In this document: positions 10,636 through 23,000 of the stretch, in pieces
Layout of the letters: each line of letters opens with the position of its first letter
How positions within the stretch are numbered: position 1 is the stretch's first letter
Assembly: GCF_000004075.3 (NCBI RefSeq)
Contig: NC_026657.2
Span: 27,002,408-27,066,407, forward strand
Direction: 5' to 3'
Length of the DNA: 64,000 nucleotides
Origin: Cucumis sativus
Taxonomy: Eukaryota; Streptophyta; Magnoliopsida; Cucurbitales; Cucurbitaceae
The notes under the pieces: model-generated
What the model was told of the DNA's origin: nothing
The model's database searches: none
The model's input: only the letters and a program-made list of their open reading frames with translations
Position numbers and translations under genes: made by a program

Positions 10636-13589
10636 ATGAATGACGGTGGCCCTAGATATGCTGGAAGAGGCCATCCGAATAACAGAGGACGATCTCCTCG
10701 CTCCGCCGATCATTTCACTTATCGTCCCCGTCATGTAATGTAACCTTCTTCAAGCTCCACTACTTTTGAAAAGTTTGCACGCATATTGGCTCTAGTCTTT
10801 ATGTTTGCATTCTTTGTTTGTTCATATAATGTATTTATCCTCGTCTATGGAAAGATCGAGTTAACTGTTTACTGAGTGCGTTTCAGTTTTTTGTTTTTCT
10901 TTTTCGTTCATGCATTAGAATTCAATTATATTGTTGACACAATTAGAGATTCATCAGATATTGTAAAAATGTGGTCAAACTTAAGGAAATGCTAAATTGC
11001 TCAGTTTTTTGTTTATTTGGACTCATTAATTTACAATGTGTCTGATAAGTTCTTTGGCTAAGAGTTTTGTGTTTAATTGGTCCTTGATCTATCCACGTTT
11101 TTTTTTAAAAAATCTCAGCAAGATTGAAACCGTAGGGTAAACGTGAATCATAACATTTAAATTTATATCTATTAGAGGAATTACTTTTTAAAATTTTTGA
11201 AAATCAAAGACCTTTTGGATCCAAAAGTCTAGGGACTTGTTAAACTTTTCATGTTCATTGACTTATTTCACACAAAATTTCAAAAACTTGTTAGACACTT
11301 TTTGTTGTTGAAGGACCAAATAGACACAAAATTTAAAGTTCAAGGACTAAACTTACCATTTAACTTAAGTAAATTGATCGTTTGTGATGTGTGTATCTCG
11401 GTAATGAGCCCAGAGCTTCTGGTTTAATCTGTTTATGGAATTCTGAAATTTATAGGTGTTTAGTTTTGATTCCAAATGAAAGAAATTCAGTGTATGTTAG
11501 GAATAGGTTTTTTCTGTTAGTAAGGGAGTAGAATTGAAGGTGCTGGAGTTTATAACTGTACTCTCGTGTTTACTTCTAATCTTTTCACTTTCTAACAAAA
11601 TGGGCAGGCTGGAGGTGAGGGGTCTTCTGTTGCTGGTTCTTCTAATCCTGGTAGTGGAGCTTTCCGAGGTAGAAGTTCTCACCAGATGTCATCAAGGAAT
11701 TTCAGGAAGCCTGTTGGACAAAAACAGGCCTCAAGTTCTGAACAATGGCAGTGGCGGCCTCTAAATAGCGGGAAAGATGCATCTCCTGGTGCTGTTGATC
11801 TTCAGCTGCAACATAATTCAACGGATGATATGAGCAATAACAATAAACAATTATTGGAATCTATTGCATCAAATTCTGATTGCATCGAACTCTCGTCCTC
11901 TTCTGCTCAAAATGTCTCTAAGAGTTTGCATTCTGCTGTAGAAAGAATTCATGTTCAGGGACCTACAGCAGTATGTGGAAGTTATGGTGATTCTTTTCCT
12001 TATGATAATTGTAACAGATCAGATGTGGTTGGACAGGAACTCAAGGTTCAACCTTCATTGAAATCCTGTGCAAAAGATGAGAGTTTTACCATACAACTTG
12101 GGAAAAGTAATGATGTTTTTAACTCTACAGACTCAAAAGACAAGAAGCCTTCAGTAGACCTCGATTCTTTCGATATATGCCCTCCAAAAACTGGAGGTGT
12201 CATGCTGAATCCTTCTTTATTAGCTATGAACAGAGAAAAAGAAATGAGATGAGGCGAGCAATGGAAGGAAATAATGGAATTGTGTTGAGACCAGGAATGG
12301 TTCATCTGAAGGGTGGAATTTCCGTCAGGGATCAGGTATGATTTTTCTCTCGCACTTGTTACTCTAGAAACAGTCTCACTCTCGGACATAACTGAATCAG
12401 TTCTTGAGTTAAGGATCTTTCCTTGAATCTCTAGGACGGAAAACTCAATCTCCAAGGATAGGATACCACAGTAGCATTTTTCTTTGTCTTGACCAAGCTT
12501 TCATGGAGTAAAACGAAATATGGAAGAATATGTACAAGGCAAAGTTTCAGAAAAGGAGTCCAAACACTAAGCACAATTTGACTAACATTTAGATGATGAA
12601 TACAAAAATCGTGAGGAAATATGATTTATTATCAAGCAAGAAATGGATTTTTATTAGAGGATGATTTGTAGCTTCCACTATGGTCTGTGTTCCATTCACC
12701 GGCGGATTTAGTATAGGCCCAGGGGGGGCTCGAGCCCCCCTCAACTTCATTGTCTTTATATAATATGTATAAACAAAACCAATTTATACTTAATATTTCT
12801 CAAAACTCTGAATGTTCCTTGTTTTGCTAACTGGTGCTTATCTATCTCTATTATGGTCACTGCAGGCGAAGATAGTAAAAAAATGTCGGGATCTTGGTAT
12901 TGGAGCTGGAGGTTTTTACCAACCTGGTTACCGTGAAGGAGGAAAACTACACCTGAAAATGATGTGCCTAGGTAAAAATTGGGATCCTGACAGTAGTACA
13001 TATGGGGATATTCGTCCATTTGATGATACAAAACCACCTAACCTACCAGATGAATTTTACCAACTGGTTGAAAAGGCAATCAAAGATTCTTATGCCATTA
13101 TGGCGGAAGATTCAACAATAAAAAATCCTGAACGCGTACTTCCATGGATGAAACCGGACATTTGTATTGTAAACTTCTACTCACAAAATGGACGATTGGG
13201 TCTTCATCAGGTCTGCAATAATGGTTCCTATCCTCTTCACTTTTTGGATGTCCAACATTTGCATAATTCTTCATTCTTCCATCATAACCTTTGTTTCATT
13301 TTCTTCTCATTAGGATCGAGATGAAAGTCAAGAAAGTCTTGATAAAGGATTGCCAGTCATCTCCTTCTCCATTGGTGACTCTGCTGAATTCCTATTTGGT
13401 GATCGGAGTGATGTTGATCAAGCAGAGAAAGTTACTTTGGAATCAGGAGATATCTTGATATTTGGTGGGAAATCAAGACATGTTTTCCATGGGGTGACTG
13501 CAATTCATTCAAACACTGCTCCAAAAGCACTTTTAGAAGCAACAAATCTTCGTCCAGGTCGCTTAAATCTTACTTTTCGTCAGTATTGA
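10636..13589 (+). CDS. AlkB-type 2OG-Fe(II) dioxygenase (apparent frameshift)
   Basis: Four exons fit: 10636-10734, 11608-12335, 12866-13210 and 13314-13589, all joining in phase 0. The C-terminal half is the AlkB dioxygenase fold. The Fe-binding HxD is HQD, split by intron 3 (His codon 13205-13207, Asp codon 13314-13316); the distal His is in VFHGV (13488-13490); the 2-oxoglutarate motif RxNxTxR is RLNLTFR near the end. FYQPGY and LHLKMMCLGKNWDP are typical of the plant ALKBH1-like subgroup. This family demethylates nucleic acids using 2-oxoglutarate and O2; the exact substrate here is unknown. The N-terminal third is Gly/Arg/Ser-rich then low-complexity. Within exon 2 the frame breaks at the A-run 12236-12240: upstream reads ...NREKEMR-stop, and the next frame continues NEMRRAMEG...VRDQ into exon 3. 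One extra A would reconnect them, so this is a true lesion or a homopolymer error. Confidence 0.85.
12336..12865. other. Intron 2 with GC-rich palindromic insertion scar
   Basis: This is a normal GT-AG intron of the AlkB-like gene. At 12722-12740 it contains GGGGGGGCTCGAGCCCCCC, a perfect hairpin-forming palindrome. The surrounding text (CGGCGGATTTAGTATAGGCC) is often seen at the ends of plant DNA transposons, particularly hAT-like ones. I infer a small transposon scar. Confidence 0.45.
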
Positions 13590-14600
13590 AGGTGTTGTTT
13601 TGCTCAGCAAGGGAGGCAAGCCATGAAACAACTCCCTTATAATTCAGTTCCAAGTTTCCCTCTAGTGCTTCGGGAAGTTGGTTTTGTTTAATCTAACACA
13701 TTACAAAAGTGTCATCGTAATAGATTCAGCATGTACAGAGATTCTTCTTAGTTTCTAATATATTATCATATGGGAAATATTGTGGTTTTTTCAAGAACTT
13801 CGACATATTGTGCAGTTCTAATCCTTTGTCTTGTAGGGTGTGAAATTGTGAAGGAATTTTTATTAGGAGTTGCGATTTCTGGAAGGAATTTTTATTACCC
13901 AATTGTCTGGAGTTGTAGTGATGGCCCAAATTTGGGAGAAAAAACGAGGTCTGCCCCACACTAACTAGGGAAATTCAAGCCTCGTAAGCTTTTGAGTGAA
14001 CCAACAAATTACAAATGCGATTTCATTTAATAAAAATACTGACACTTGTTGTAGAATGATACTTGTTGAATCGGATTTCACAATGAGGAGTTGAGACCGT
14101 TCCTCTCTAAACTGGAGGAGAGACGATAGAGCAGCTCTATTCGAGTTCCAGAGCTTTAATTGGCCATTGTTGGTCAATCTACTTATACACCTAACACTAA
14201 TAGATCTTTGAGAATTACAAATAAAACTGCTAATTAACCGTGGATTTATCATAAGTTTAGAGAGCTTGAGCTCCTCTTCAGCTATATGCTCACATAATAC
14301 CAATATCATTAGTCAGTTAATGTTCACTCCTTTAATTTTCTCACAATTCTAGGGAGCATGGACATTTTTTGGTTTTCAAAAACTGTTTGGGGAAGGGGAT
14401 CACCTTTTCTAACTCACTAAACTCTGACAACTCACCAAGGAAGGAAAAGCATTGGTGTCAACACACAAGGCACAACTCATCAAGAATGAAAATGCATTCG
14501 CATCAACACAAGATGATGAAGAAAGATAATCATCCATAAACATGATTGGTTTTGCAGTAAAAGTGTCGATATTTAACTAAGAGATTGTGGGTTCAATCCA
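13590..14600. other. 3' flank of AlkB-like gene
   Basis: A probable 3' UTR runs to about 13900. Frames here are short and unlike any known family. I see no gene. Confidence 0.4.
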
Positions 14601-15080
14601 TAGATTCAATCCATGTCTTAAAACTCTTTTATGTATTGACATAAAAGTGGATCAAGTTCGAGTAAATAGTCAAAATGATCTATCGTATAGGGATTTTGGT
14701 TGGGTACTTTATTCACTTTGTTTTTAAGACATGATATTGGCATAAGTCATCTACGTGGCAACGCAAGTGTAGGCATCCTATGCAAAGAGTTTTGTATATT
14801 GCACAATGAAATAATTACTTTTACTTTATAATGTCGTCTACTGTTTAAAACTGATTATTTCAAAGTCGATGACTAGGTAACTCGATCTCAATCCTAAGCT
14901 AACTATGAACTCGTGTTTATCAGAATTATTCTTAGATTTGCATGGACTAGAGGAGCCTAAGTTTGTTGGCTTAATAATTAGGCCCTCATTATTTCAACGG
15001 TAAAACCGAATAGATAGTTGGAAGCATTGGTTGCAAGACGAAATTCACTCTTACCTACTTTTTAGGATCGTAGTAAGGGT
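14600..15080 (+). repeat. Diverged retroelement-like repeat, copy A
   Basis: This stretch shares ordered blocks with 17930-18420: GGATCAAGTTCGAGTA, GGCATCCTATG, TAAGCTAACTATGAACT and CTTAGATTTGCATGGA at corresponding spacings. Both copies are non-coding and heavily diverged. The pattern fits a non-autonomous LTR-type element, but I see no termini. Confidence 0.6.
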
Positions 15081-16020
15081 GTTCGGGTCTTGAACATTAT
15101 ATTAATGAATATTAATTAAATTGTTTGGGAGTAGTAAATTTAATATTAATTATTAAATTGTTTAATTAAATATTGATTTTATATTAATTAATTTTGAAAT
15201 AATGAATATTATTTTGGATTTTTAGTTTTGAAGTGAAATAGTCAAATTGTTTGAGTAACGGTGAGTGGAATTTTTTAACCTGCAAACTCAGTGGGTTTTT
15301 TCCACCCTAAGTGTTAATGTAAATAAGCTTTTTGCTTATGTTTAGTGTGTAAGGCTCACTTTAAGTCACTTATCCCATTAATCAAAGTGCAAGTTAAGTG
15401 TCAATTTGTTGTGCATTCTAACTTGCATCAAAATCTCTTTAAATAAAGAGGTTTTGATAAGTTTTTTTCGGTATTGGATGTTTAAGAATTTTATGGAAAT
15501 TCTTCTCAACCACATTTTTCGTCCAAACTCTTTTTCACCCCGTAAGCTTTTATCAAATTCACTACTCACTCGATTCCACGAGATAATCTCATTTTGAGGT
15601 CTGAGAATAATGATCGTTGCTAACCAATCTTCAATCACCACCTTCGATGACTTTACTAATGAACTTCCCACAGCCGATTCGCAATTTCCGACCACCACCT
15701 CTAATGATTCCACCGACGAACTTATAACAACCAAACTCCAACGACACGCCTATGCATATGCACACACAGATTCTAATCCCTGATACAAATTCTTATTTAT
15801 GGTAGATGTTTAGGAATCTCTTACTCTTATTTTGACTATATATATATATATATATATGTAAAACTCCCATGTTACGAAAAAGAATTTAGCACCAAATAAA
15901 ATTAAAATTCACAACACAACACAACTATATTTTCATTCTTATTTAGACTATATGGGTAGGAATCTGTTATTATGTTACGAAAAAAGTGAGCTAAATAATG
16001 GAGGTTATTTGTTTTTATAA
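15081..16020. other. AT-rich intergenic DNA
   Basis: Runs of AATATTAATTAAATTG at about 15100-15200 are followed by a stretch (15380-15780) that stays open on both strands for 60-118 codons without any recognisable motif. An (AT)n tract lies at 15837-15857. No gene is supported. Confidence 0.4.
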
Positions 16021-16059
16021 ATAAATTATTATAACTAAAGGGAAAGGCAATAAGTGTTG

Positions 16060-16270
16060 GTGTGTGTTCAATGGTGGAATCACCCAAGCGGAAGAAAAAG
16101 CAAAGAATGGAAAAACGTGGTCCGAGTGGCGGTCCCCTGATGATAGTGAGGGTGCGAACAAGGGCTCACCCAATGACCCCTCAGGTGCGCTACCACCTGG
16201 TCCTTCTGCTGCCACGTGGACAGCGTGTAATCTCTAATGGCCACACACCTGTTATTCTCAACCTACACCA
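16060..16270. other. Short GC-rich island with a G-box
   Basis: About 200 bases are clearly richer in GC than the surroundings and contain GCCACGTGG (about 16212-16220), a palindromic G-box core. Both strands have short open frames, on plus beginning MVESPKRKKKQRMEKRG (ATG near 16071). Neither looks like a known protein. It could be a promoter fragment or a gene relic. Confidence 0.35.
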
Positions 16271-17389
16271 AAGCTGAATCTTTGAAGAAAACCTATTCTT
16301 CGTGGATCTTCCAGAAGGTGGCCCATGATTGTAATCATTTTACAACTCACTCTTCTGTCATCTACTACCCACCAAAATTACTCTCATTATTTATTACTAT
16401 TATAATCATGTATGCATGTATCATTTTCTTCCTTCTTTTCTTAACCAGTAGTATAATCATGGATAGAATCACCTAAAGGTTGAATTTCATTGACACAAAA
16501 TAAATTTCAAATGATAAAGGAGTTTTAACTCTAATTTCAAAAGCTTTAAGATATTGCCATTTGAAGGCGCAAGTGCCTCAACTAGCTCAAATCCAACCAA
16601 GAAAAAAGGGGACATCATTCTCCCATTATTGGCATTTTGAAAAGTAACGTATTCTAATTTTTATTTATGTGATAAATATCTTTCAAATTTTGTATTTTAT
16701 TTACAATTAGGTGACTTTTAATGGTTTTTTAATATTGTTAAATATTTTCCAAAGCAAGATCTAAGGTGTACAAATATGTCCAAGTTCACGAAAAACTAAG
16801 ATGATGACACATGGAACAACGTATCTCAAAGTGAAAAAGTTTAGACCCTTCAAGTGTGTTTAGGGCATTAAGTTGGTATTGTTGTATCTCATGTGTATTA
16901 TAGTTGAATTATAATAATTTGTGTTTGAGATGTAGATTATTTTAATTTGAGTTATAATATGTCATGTTGTTCACGTGAGATTTCCAAAAAAATTCATTCG
17001 TGGAAGTTTTATATTGAGTACAATATATGGTACAATAAATATAATTTCTAATATTTAACCATGTGATGTTTTCTCTTAAATGTAATTTAAAGGTTAAAAC
17101 TTCTAACTCTTCAGTCTTCAAGAGATAGTGAATTCTTGATCAGTTTGAGCTTTAAGCTTTTGAAATTCAAGGAAAGTGTTTAGCTTTCCAAGTTTTCAAT
17201 TTTTCAGAAGGTGATAATCTTATGATCGATAGAACTTTAACGTCTTGCGAGCTTTAGAGGTGAGTTTCAACTCTTTGTTATCAATTTTTCTTCCCTTCTT
17301 CTCCATAAAATGATGGGGTAAGGTCTCTATTTATAAATATTTCCATAGGCATTACATAGGCTTGAGCCCAATTTTTCTTTTGATCCAAA
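16271..17389. other. Intergenic DNA
   Basis: AT-rich sequence without conserved frames. I see nothing functional. Confidence 0.4.
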
Positions 17390-17650
17390 ATTAGGGATAA
17401 TTGCAAATTTAGCAATTAGATTCAAAATAATTAAGTATATAGCAACATTTAAAAAATTTGCAAATATAGCAAAATTTGTTAAATTCTATCAATAATAGAA
17501 ATCTATCACTGATAGATCATGTTGTAAATATTGGTCTATTACCGATAACCATACAAATCTATCATCGATACAAGTCTATCAATAATTTTGCTATATTTGC
17601 AAATTTTTTAAAATGTTGCTATATCCTTAATTATTATTCCTAAAAATAGC
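17390..17650. mobile_element. MITE with about 50-bp inverted ends
   Basis: The left block TATAGCAACATTTAAAAAAT (17436) ...GCAAATATAGCAAAATTTG...TCTATCAATAATAG is mirrored by TCTATCAATAATTTTGCTAT...TTTAAAATGTTGCTATA (about 17574-17622). The loop holds CTATCACTGATAGAT and CGATAACC-type runs. It has no coding capacity. Related but weaker copies occur near 5146-5425, 26370-26450 and 36430-36540. Confidence 0.75.
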
Positions 17651-17929
17651 CATGAATTACAATTACCCCCAAACTTATGTCATGGGCTTGAACTGGGCAG
17701 TTTAAGCAATTTTAATTGCTTGATCCAATCCATTTATAATTTTCATGATGGGCTTGAGCTAAATTTTATTGTGATGATGTGGTTGAACTTAATTTAATTT
17801 CTAAAACTCATAGTTTGTAATTTAAAGTTATATTCTATTCGATAAAATTGTTATTGAAAAATTATTAATGAAATTGACTATTATAATCTTGAATCCAATA
17901 AACTAAGGTTCCGAAACTATATGAGTAAA

Positions 17930-18960
17930 TTTGAAATTTATGTAGAGACATAAACATGGATCAAGTTCGAGTATATAGCCTAAGCGGTCTATAGTATACG
18001 AATAAAGTTGGACACCTTATTCTCGAAAAACTATGGGTATGACCTGCTTTGTAGTTAGTACAAACGATGTGATCCTAAATTGTTCATGTGGAGACATAAC
18101 AAATAGGGGCATCCTATGTAAAAAGTTTACATAAGACTGGAACCATGGAATAGTCTCTTTTACATTATAACACTGACTATTTCGTTTATTGATAATTAAC
18201 CTAGGGTAACTTAATTTTAATCATAAGCTAACTATGAACTTCTATTTACACAAGATTATCCTTAGATTTGCATAGATGGGGGCAGCGCTCATCAGCGTTG
18301 GTCCAATAGACCTCCCATTTAAGGGATAAGACCTAGTGGATAGTTAGGGACATAAGGTGCAAGATAAAATTCACTTTTTCCTATCATAGTGTTAGTAGAC
18401 AAGTTGTTCTACTAAGGACTGAATCCAAGTCTCAAACAAGAGGTCTCATCCTCTCATTAGCCAGAGAGAAATTTGGTTTATATGTTTGACCTTAAACCAA
18501 TTGTTCAATAATGAATCAATGAGAATTAAGGAACAAGATGTAATCTTGGGTAAAGTGATAATTTTGACCCAACCAAGATTACAAACAACATGTGATGGAT
18601 TAACTTACTAATTATGGTTATACCAAATGGACACAAATATATTTACAATGAGAGGAGTGCAACTATGAGACTTAATGGCTCCTTAGTTAACAAATATTGA
18701 TTAGCTCGGTCAATAATAGTTTAGCTAGTTAATCTTGGATCATTGAGGTCCATGATCTTTAGGTTCATTAGGTTCTTCTGCTAACTCGTATGAAATAAAC
18801 TTATAACAATGATTTGAATCATTCAGATTTGTGAGGAGAGAGAAACTGACAAGTATATGTGATATAGTCGTCAATTATCAATTTAGAGATAGAGCTTTAT
18901 GTTTAAATGTGATTTAGGATTAAATGAAAAAAAAATTCTCAATTATGTTAGGAGTTGAAG
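17930..18960 (+). repeat. Diverged retroelement-like repeat, copy B
   Basis: The first 490 bases correspond block by block to 14600-15080, as given there. The rest (18420-18960) continues as non-coding text with phrases such as GGATTAACTTACTAATTATG and ends in GAGAGAGTTAGA. No reverse transcriptase or gag motif is visible. Likely a non-autonomous LTR-type remnant. Confidence 0.5.
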
Positions 18961-19600
18961 AGTGCAAGAGAGAGAGTTAGATAACTCTAATTCTTAATTA
19001 TGTTAAACTATGGTCCAAACACATGCTGAGTTATAACAAGCCATTCCACCTCACTCTAATATTAACCCACTCAAAGGGCCCCTAAATGTGATGACGAAGA
19101 TTTATATGGTTGTAGAATTTGGTGGTTATGTACTTCATTTTTTCCTTTTTGTTATGGACGAGAGGATGAGCATTTAAATAGGTTTGGACATTAGAAAAAT
19201 ACCCACATAAAAACAAATAGGTGAAATGATATATGAAATAATAATAGGTTGGATAGGTGAAATCAAATATGAAAATGGGAAAGTATAATAGGAAAGTTGG
19301 ATGGTTGGGTGTGATGTGGAAACAAAAGAGTTTGAAAATGGTCGAACTTAATTTTATTATGAACGAGAGGTGACCACACCACTCTCTATGGAACTGTAAA
19401 TAATATAATACACACCAGAATTTGATGAGGGAATTGGGAATTGGGAATTGGTAGAACTTAGGGTTTGTTTATTGGGAATAATAGGATAGGAGCTGTCCTT
19501 TCTTCCCTTTAATTCCATTCATATAATTTTCAAAAAGGGTAGTGTAGTAATTTTCACTTCACTTCCACGGACCCAAATTTCTAACTTCTAATTTCTAAAC
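18961..19600. other. Promoter-side flank of RSH gene
   Basis: No coding sequence. The stretch leads into the purine-rich leader of the RSH gene. Confidence 0.35.
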
Positions 19601-19602
19601 AC

Positions 19603-19663
19603 AGAGAGGAGAGGAGAGGAGAGGAAAGGAAAGGAAAGGAAAGGAAAGGAGAGGAGAGGAGAG
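19603..19663. repeat. GGAGA/GGAAA microsatellite
   Basis: Sixty bases of pure purine built from GAGGA then AAGGA pentamers, then GAGGA again. It lies in the probable promoter/leader of the RSH gene, about 75 bases before the 5' UTR splice donor. Confidence 0.9.
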
Positions 19664-19739
19664 ATTACTAGAAATTCACAGAACCAACTCCCACCCCCCG
19701 CTGTGTTTTCTTCTTCTCCAATCCACAATCTAATCTAAG

Positions 19740-19953
19740 GTAATCTCACTCACACCCTTCACCTTTCTCCTTCTAAATTAGGTTTATGCATTTTCCTCTT
19801 TTACATCTCTTTCTCTCTTTCAATTCCTTTGTTTCTTCTTTCTATTTCTCCCTACTTCACCTTCAATTTTTTCATTCATTCTTTCCTTTTTTTGCTTCTT
19901 TTCTTTTTATTGAATTTTGTATTTTTAAGCTAACTTCATTTGATTGTCTACAG
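19740..19953 (+). other. Probable 5' UTR intron of RSH gene
   Basis: A donor CTAAG|GTAATC at 19740 and an acceptor GTCTACAG|AAAAAGC at 19953 enclose a pyrimidine-rich, T-rich segment with no conserved frame. The main ATG lies 100 bases further on. Inferred from splice consensus only. Confidence 0.5.
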
Positions 19954-20052
19954 AAAAAGCTTGCCGTCTCTCGCATCCTTTTACTACCTCAACAATTCCC
20001 CTAATCTGCTTTACCATTGCTTCTTGTTTACTGGAATTTGTGTTCAAAGGCC

Positions 20053-23000
20053 ATGGCTGTACCCACTATAGCTTTCTATACCAGCCCACCCAGTACTATT
20101 TGTTCCTCGCCCCACCCTTGCCAGATCAACACTCATGCTTCATGTGATTTAGAATTTACTTCTCGGTCCTCCTCCTTGGCCTCTTCCACCGCCGCTTCAT
20201 CCCAAAAACCCATGGTCGGTGGCTTGTCCAGTCTCTTCTCCTCAACTGCGCCCAGGCTCTCCTCCTCGTCCGCGAGCATTTCCAGTGGTGGAGATGAATT
20301 GGGTTCTTTTAGGCATGATAAAGGGGATGAGCTTAAAGAATTAAGTTCCTCATTCCGTTATTCCCCAAATAAATTCATTGGCTCGTTTTTCAATCGGGAT
20401 CAGAGCCCGGTATCTGTGTTCCAGGGTCCGGTTTCCTGTGGTAGTTGTGGCTTTGGGTCGGCGGCGAGAACCCCTCCACTGTGGACTGTAAGGGAGAGGA
20501 GCGGGGATGGTAGTTTTCATGGACGAGGAGGTACCAACAGGTTGTTTAGTGGGTTTGTGAGGAATGCATTGGGGTCGTGTGTGGATTATGATTCCCCGAG
20601 ATTGGAGGTGTCTAGTGATGGATTAGATGTGGGCTCTTCTGCTTTGTTTGGAGATGAACTGACTTTCAATATGGAGGACAACATTACGGAAGGTAACTCT
20701 GAGTCATATGCGAAGGATTTGCTTCTAAGTGCACAATCGAAGCACAAAATCTTTTGTGATGAGTTTGTGGTTAAGGCCTTTTTTGAGGCCGAGAAAGCAC
20801 ATAGGGGACAGGTAATGTTATCTATTGATATTAACAGTGTTGCGATTTGCGTTCAGTACTAACAATATTCATTAAGAAATTTCCTTTTTTTGGCGTTTCT
20901 TGTTCTTCTGTAGTTGCGTGCAAGTGGTGATCCTTACTTGGAACATTGTGTGGAAACAGCAGTGATGCTTGCGCTTGTTGGTGCGAATTCTACAGTAGTT
21001 GCTGCAGGGCTTTTGCACGACACAATTGATGATTCTTTTGTGACTCATGACTACATATTGGGAACTTTTGGAGCTGAGGTTGCTGATTTGGTCGAAGGGG
21101 TAAGATGCTGCACCATCCACACTTTCTTTGTCATCAAATAGATGGCTTAGGCATAGAATCATAATGGAAAAACTTATTATGTTTTCTTTTGAAGAAGAAA
21201 ATTGCACCGGTCTTAAATTTGGGGTAAATTTAACGTGCACACTAGAGGTTTTTGGATAAGAAAACTCTTCTGCATATTTCATTTTTCTATACATTCTTAC
21301 TATATTTTTCACTGATTGGTGAAAGAGAGACATTATTTCTCATCAGTGAATGTGTATTTAGAATAATCCAATTAGTTACAACCCCTCTAAACAGAAATCA
21401 CTGAAGATAACCAACAACTTCACAACTCATATCAGATAACACTCATCTCTTTCTGGAATTAGAGATCTGAATGGTTCCACTTCCACCCGCTCCCGAAAAG
21501 GAAAGAAAGCGAAAAAGAAAAGAAAAGAAAGGAAAAGAAAATATTATCGGATGAGGAATGAGATCCTAATCTAGCACTTTTTTGTTTTTTATTTTTACCT
21601 TTGTTTTAGGTGTCGAAGCTAAGTCATTTAAGCAAGCTTGCTCGAGAACATGATACAGCCGAGAGAACAGTTGAGGCAGACCGCTTGCACACCATGTTCC
21701 TTGCTATGGCTGATGCAAGGGCTGTTCTCGTAAAGTTAGCAGACCGTCTACACAATATGATGACTTTAGATGCATTACCACCAATCAAGCAGCAGAGGTT
21801 TGCAAAGGAGACTATGGAGATTTTTGTTCCTTTGGCTAATCGTCTTGGAATCTACACTTGGAAGGAACAACTAGAAAACATGTGTTTTAAGCATCTTAAC
21901 TTGGAACAGCACGAAGATTTGTCCTCCAAGCTGTTGGGTTTATATGATGAAGCAATTATATTCTCTGCAACTCAAAAATTAGAGCGAGCTCTTAAAGATA
22001 AAGGAATCTCTTACCATGTCGTTACTGGGCGGCACAAAAGTGTCTACAGCATTCACCGCAAAATGTTGAAGTATGCCTTCAGCCATTCATCTCTCTCATT
22101 TTCTCTTCATCTCTGCAGACTATTATTTTCTTCAGCTTGTGTTCAGGATATTGTTTTTCAGTTCAATTTTAATTTGTTTTGTAGGAAGAATTTGACTGTG
22201 AATGAAATCCACGATATTCATGGGTTGAGACTCATTGTTGAGAATGAAGAGGACTGCTATGAAGCATTGAGAATCGTTCATCAGTTATGGCCCAATGTAC
22301 CGGGAAAGCTCAAGGACTACATTAGTAAACCGAAGTTGAACGGGTATTCATCTAAAAGCAGTGTTAAGGGCTTCATACATACTCTACATTTCTTTCTCTT
22401 ATAGTAGTTGCTGGAATTCAGGTATCAATCTATACACACAGTAGTAAGGGGTGAAGGTGATGTCCCACTTGAAGTTCAGATTCGAACCAAGGAGATGCAC
22501 TTGCAAGCCGAGTTTGGGTTTGCAGCTCATTGGAGATACAAGGAAGGTGATTCTAAGCACTCTTCGTTTGTGCTTCAGATGGTTGAATGGGCTAGATGGG
22601 TTCTCACCTGGCATTGTGAAACCATGAACAAAGATCGACCTTCTATTGGTTCTGTCAGACCACCCTGCAAGTTCCCTTTTCACTCATCTGATTGCTCCTA
22701 CTCTTACAAACCTCGCTACTTTCAGGATGGACCCCTGTTTGTCATAATGATTGAAAACGAAAAGGTCTACAATTATTATTTTATTTATAGTTGTTTCTGT
22801 TAAGTTTGTTATCTGTCTTTGGTGCAAAAGTACAACTTTTAACGATTGGAAACCGCTTTGTTTTGGTTATCACCAGATGTCGGTCCAGGAATTCCCAGCT
22901 GACGCGACGATGATGGATCTTTTAGAAAGGGCAGGAAGAGGAAGCACAAGATGGGCTCATTATAGGTTCCCGATGAAGGAAGAGTTGAGACCAAGACTGA

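Noticed and set aside
11608..12252. Treating the AlkB frame stop as a normal gene end or as an unseen intron
   Set aside because: The catalytic half follows in the adjoining frame and no GT-AG pair near 12230-12250 restores it; a one-base break explains it better.
15378..15734. 118-codon minus frame
   Set aside because: Both strands open over the same stretch, no motif, within retroelement-like surroundings.
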